In this document: piece by piece, positions 60,498 to 64,000 of the stretch
How positions within the stretch are numbered: the stretch's first letter is position 1
How the letters are laid out: each line of letters starts with the position of its first letter
Translations under genes and position numbers: made by a program
NCBI GenBank assembly: GCA_964036045.1
Contig: OZ038381.1
Coordinates: 156,692,352-156,756,351, forward strand
Direction of reading: 5' to 3'
Source of the DNA: Eutreptiella sp. 'Long Island Sound 2002'
Taxonomy: Eukaryota > Euglenozoa > Euglenophyceae > Eutreptiales > Eutreptiaceae
DNA: 64,000 nt
The notes under the pieces: generated by a model
Database searches by the model: none
The model's input: the letters and a program-made list of their open reading frames with translations, nothing else
Told to the model about the DNA's origin: nothing

Positions 60498-62063
60498 CGG
60501 CCGCGCCCCATCAGCCCAGGCGATGGGCGCGGGGGGGGGGGGGGGCAGGTGACAGTGCCGCGGGACGCCCCCCCCGGCGGAGCTGGGCCTACCGACCCAC
60601 ACCCCCCCCACTGTACAGTGCGGCGAAGGGGCGCGCGCCACCTCCAGTGGGAGGGAGGACGGGGGCACCGAGCACGAGGGGGGGCCCACTGCCCCGCAGC
60701 CCGCTAACCGCTGACCGCTGACCCGAACCACCGCCCCCAGTACTCACTGCCCCCCCCCCCCTCCGGCCAGCCGGCACCGCGCGGCGACGGCGGGGAGAGC
60801 GGGGGACCCGAGCGAGGGCCTGCGCGAGGGTCCGGCACCCAAGGGTTAGGGGGAGGCGAGGGAAGAGTGCGCCCCCCGTGTCAGCGGGTGGCCCCCCGGG
60901 ACCAGAACCACCAGGCCACCCCCCGCGGCCGTCGGGGGGCGGCGCCAGGGGGCCATGGGGGGGACAGCGGGGAACCCCCCCTCCCCCATTCCTCCCCCCC
61001 CCCCCCCAAGCCCGTGGGCGGCCGGGAGCCGGCCAGAGAGACTGCGGCCTTGCACCCCCCCGGAGGGGCCGCTGCACCCAGGGGTGGGACGCCACAGCCG
61101 CGGCGAGCGCAGCCGCGCGCCAAGCGCCCCCGGTCGGCCGCCCGCTCACTCCCGCACTGCCCGCTGCCGGCCGGCGGCTCTGCGCCAGCGCCGTGGGCCG
61201 CAACAGCACGGCGGCGCCCGGGAAAGCGCAGACGAGGCAGCCCGCCTTGATGCACGCCTGAGGAAGGCAGGGGAGGGGGCCGTAGAGAGGAAACCTCCCC
61301 TGCTCCCCCCCCCACACTCACCCACCGGCGGCCGACCGGACCGCGCCTGGCGCCCACGACCGCCCCGCAACCCGTGTATACCCAGGGGGGGTGCGCCGGA
61401 GAAGAAGGGGGACAGGGCTGAGGGCCACAGGCCGCCCCCCAGGACAGGGGAGAGGGGAACAGCGGCGCGGCCCCCTCCTCCCCTCTCCCTCCCATTCCCC
61501 CCCAGGCCTGCGGGCCACGGGGGCGCCGGCCCTAACCCCACCCGCGGCCGAGGGGGCATCCCCCGTCCCCCAGAAGGGATCGTGACGCCCGGGGTGGGAA
61601 GCAGCTGGACGCCACACGCCGTGCACCCCCGCGCCCCCCACTGCCTGCCCCTGCGGGGGTCGCGGCAGGCGGGCGAACCCGCACCAGCGAGCAAGAACGG
61701 CGCACGGGCCACGCCCGGGGGCGGCACACGACAACGAACCGGAGCAGTAAGGGGTCCGCGCCCCCATGACCCGAGTGTCGCCAATAACGCCCGCAATGTT
61801 GCCCACCAAGGGAGGGCAGAGGGACGGACCGAGGCAACACGACCCCCCGGCCCCCCGCCCCCCTCGCCACCCCCCCGGAGGGGCGGCTCACGGGCCGCCC
61901 CCCCCCCCTTGCCAGGCTGGCCCGCCGGCGCCAGGCCGCACCCGGCGCCCGGGGCTGCCCCACGACTCCAACCGAACGCATACACCTGGAGGGGATGCGA
62001 CGGCGACGAAAGGGGGGCTCGGCAGAGGGCCGCAGGCCGCCCCCCACAGAGGGGGAGGAGGTT
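60093..62063 (+). mobile_element. GC-rich element copy B, 3' portion
   Basis: Continuation of 26018-28259. After the ORF end (60497) come about 1.5 kb of G- and C-run-rich non-coding sequence. Positions about 60500-60960 match copy D (reverse complement of about 62860-63250). Positions about 61760-61870 match the start of copy A. It stops where the tail of copy D begins (62064). No monomer array and no (AAACCTC)n end of its own are visible, so copy D may have inserted into it or truncated it. Long frames here are compositional. Confidence 0.65.
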
Positions 62064-64000
62064 TGAGGTTCGAGGTTTGATTTTGCGGGTACTAGACGCC
62101 TTTCGGCCCCGGGGGGCCACCTGGTTGGGCCAGGTGATATCCTCCCCACCGGGTCCTAGTGGGGGGCCCTCCAAGACGCACCTCCTGCCTGGTGGCGGAG
62201 TCCCCCGGGTTCACAGAGCTCGGAGCCCCGTCCTTCCCCGGCTTCCGCGTTTCGCCACTCCCCGGTCAGTGCATCAATTCGGGCGGGGGGGGACCATCCC
62301 CCCTGCCTCGGGGGGTGGGGGCCGGGGCCCCCGCGGCTTGCGGGCCGGTGCCGGGGCGGGGGGGGGGGGTGTCGCGCCGCGGCCTCCCTGCTCTCCTTCC
62401 GGGCGGCGGCCTGCGGTACTCCATCCTGGCCCCCTCCGTGTCGCCGGCGCGTTCCCTTCCGGCGTGCGCGTGCGGTCGGGGCTGAAGTGCCGCCCCGGGG
62501 TGGGGGGGGGTGAGGGGCGGCCCGTGGACCGCTCCCCCGGGGGCCTCAGCAGACCTGAACCCCCCCTCTGTCATCCCTGTGTGAACTGTGGTTACGGGAG
62601 GGTCATGTGGGGCGCGGCCTCCTTCCTGTTCTGTTGTGCGCGGTGCTCCGGCACGCCGGTGTGGGTTCGCGGGAGCAGGTCCAGCCGCCGTTCCCCTTAC
62701 CGCGTCGCCGTCCCTTCTGGGGGGTGGGCGCCCCCCCGGCCCTGAGGGGGGGAGGGCCGCGCCTGTGGCTCCCCAGCTGGGCTGGGTGCGGGGGGGGGGG
62801 GGGGGGGTGCCTCCCCGCCCGCTCTCGGGCCTGTGTGGGAGGGGGGGGGGGGAGTGGGGGGGGCCCTTTGGTCCCTTGGCGACGCCTCCTGACGGCCGGG
62901 GGGGGGGGGGGGGCGGCATGGCAGTCCTGGCCCCGGGGGCCAGCCATCGGCTGGGGGGTCGCGCCCTTCCCCCGCCCCCCTCTACCTAGAGCCGGATCCT
63001 CGTGCAGGCCCTCGCTGGGGCCCCTCGTCCCCACGGCCGTTGTCGCGTGGCGCTGGCCGGCCGGGGGTGGCCGTGAGGATTAGCGGTCAGTGGTTAGCGG
63101 GCTGCGGGGCAGCAGGTTCTCCCCCGCGCTCGTTGTCTCCGCACTCCCTCCCGCGGGAGGTGGCACGCTCTCTTGCGTCGTGCCGTACCGTGGGGGGGGC
63201 GTGGGTCGGGGGGCCCAGCCCCCCCCCCCACTCTCTTTTATCCGCCTTCTGGGCCATCACCTGCGCCGCCGCTTGTGTGGGGGCTGGGGCTGTCGCGGCG
63301 GCGGGTTGTGCCGGCGGTAGCGCCAGTGGGCGAGGGCGCTGCGCAAAGCCCGGGGGAGCCAGTTGTTGGCGTCCGCATCCGTGATGCGGAGCACTGCTCC
63401 CCCTTCCAGGAAGGCCGGCCACGTCGGCTCCCTGTCGGGCCACGCCGCCCGGATCACTGACCTGAGGACCCTCTCATGGTCCTCTGGGGCTGCCCACCGC
63501 CCCGGGGGTGCCTCTCGGTTTCCTCCGTCTCTCCGGAGGAGCACGGCATCCAAGGGCCGGTTCCTCGACCTCCTGGGCGTCCCCTGGTTGGCCCAGCACA
63601 ACCACCCGTACACCTCCCCCACCAGGGGGAGGGTCTCCTCCCCCAGAGGGTCCGGGACCGTGCCCCAGTCCCGGTCCCATGGCCGGCTCTCCTCTGCCCC
63701 CCGTGCCGCCCCCCCCTGCTGCCCCTGTGCCTGCGGCGCCGATGCCGCGCCCTGCCCCCCCTCCGCCGAGGCCATCCGCGCCGGTTCCGCCCTCGGCGCG
63801 GGGGGGGCTGGCTGGTGCTGGGGTCGTGGGGGTTTGGGGGGGGACGAGTTGCCGGCGTCAGGGTCGATGTTGTAGAGGTGGTGGTGGTGGTGGTGGTGGT
63901 GGTGGTGGTGGGTGTGGTGCGCCGGCATCTGTTGGATGCCGGGGGGGATGCACCTCACCGGCTGCACGTCCGGCTGCGGGGGCGCCCCGCCCTCTGCCCC
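62064..64000 (-). mobile_element. GC-rich retroposon copy D (5' end beyond window)
   Basis: Minus-strand copy. From the right edge it runs through the conserved ORF (64000-63257) and a GC-rich non-coding region to the family's shared 3' end (62290-62064) and a TTTGAGG-type tail (AAACCTC on its own strand). It is shared with copies A and C for the last about 225 bp and with copy B for the ORF and about 400 bp after it. It lacks the 209-bp array. A (GGT)n run at 63880-63910 encodes the His tract. Confidence 0.72.
63257..64000 (-). CDS. GC-rich element ORF, C-terminal half (copy D, partial)
   Basis: Open from the window edge to TGA at 63259-63257 with no stop or shift; the N-terminus lies outside. 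Order: QPDVQPVRCIPPGI, HTHHHHH-type tract, Pro/Gln/Ala-rich linker, then the conserved domain (DAVLLRRDGGN, PEDHERVLRSVIRAAWP, GGAVLRITDADANNWLPRAL) and basic tail PPHKRRRR. Two residues differ where copy B has WQ (RE here), and PPGRW replaces PPGGW. The frame is intact here, unlike in B. Function unknown; nucleic-acid binding is likely from the basic tail. Confidence 0.6.
   Translation of the reverse strand, partial: GAEGGAPPQPDVQPVRCIPPGIQQMPAHHTHHHHHHHHHHHLYNIDPDAGNSSPPKPPRPQHQPAPPAPRAEPARMASAEGGQGAASAPQAQGQQGGAARGAEESRPWDRDWGTVPDPLGEETLPLVGEVYGWLCWANQGTPRRSRNRPLDAVLLRRDGGNREAPPGRWAAPEDHERVLRSVIRAAWPDREPTWPAFLEGGAVLRITDADANNWLPRALRSALAHWRYRRHNPPPRQPQPPHKRRRR

Noticed and set aside
60955-62745. 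596-codon ORF across the B/D junction
   Set aside because: It crosses an element boundary and is Pro/Arg/Gly low complexity; no conservation with the matching part of copy D.

Overview
The window reads as transposon-saturated nuclear DNA of a eukaryote. Almost everything recognisable is a retroelement, there is no bacterial gene organisation, and base composition switches abruptly between very GC-rich blocks, AT-rich satellite and intermediate DNA. Chromodomain-bearing Ty3/gypsy elements, an initiator-Met-tRNA-type primer site and a LINE carrying both RNase H and AlkB domains fit a unicellular alga or protist, most likely of the green lineage. That placement is inference. I found no certain host housekeeping gene.

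Layout. 1-1262: 3' end of a very GC-rich retroposon (copy A) with an (AAACCTC)n tail, inserted in a decayed gag-like gene (1263-2165). 2373-3219: tRNA-like hairpin, TATA box, primer-binding site and a gag relic of another LTR element. 3421-10229 and 23318-24336: unrecognised, partly broken, closely packed ORFs on both strands, possibly an old virus or mobile-element block. It is split at 10230-23313 by a 13.1-kb Ty3/gypsy element (Gypsy-1) with 344-bp LTRs and a 4-bp target duplication. 24535-26017: satellite of about eight roughly 177-bp hairpin units. 26018-28259 plus 60093-62063: GC-rich copy B, split by a second, 31.8-kb Ty3/gypsy element (Gypsy-2, 28260-60088) with 3.2-kb LTRs. Gypsy-2 is itself interrupted by GC-rich copy C (36503-40374), which carries a 209-bp tandem array, and by an 8.8-kb LINE (45496-54290). 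62064-64000: GC-rich copy D, opposite strand, running off the window.

How the parts work together. Both gypsy elements have gag, aspartic protease, a methyltransferase-like module, reverse transcriptase, RNase H, integrase and chromodomain, in that order. In Gypsy-1 the long reading frames are otherwise intact, but they are cut at module borders by in-frame UAG codons, each followed by G. This suggests stop-codon readthrough, as in gammaretroviral gag-pol. Gypsy-2 is older: its LTRs differ by several percent, its RT motif is altered, and it has many stops and frameshifts. The LINE has a 1,078-residue intact ORF1 whose C-terminus is an AlkB-type Fe(II)/2-oxoglutarate dioxygenase with every expected ligand present. 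Its ORF2 (endonuclease-RT-RNase H) is broken.

Insertion order can be read from the nesting: satellite, then GC-rich copy B, then Gypsy-2, then copy C and the LINE within Gypsy-2. Most frame breaks lie in transposon genes, and several fall in homopolymer runs, so assembly error is possible for those.
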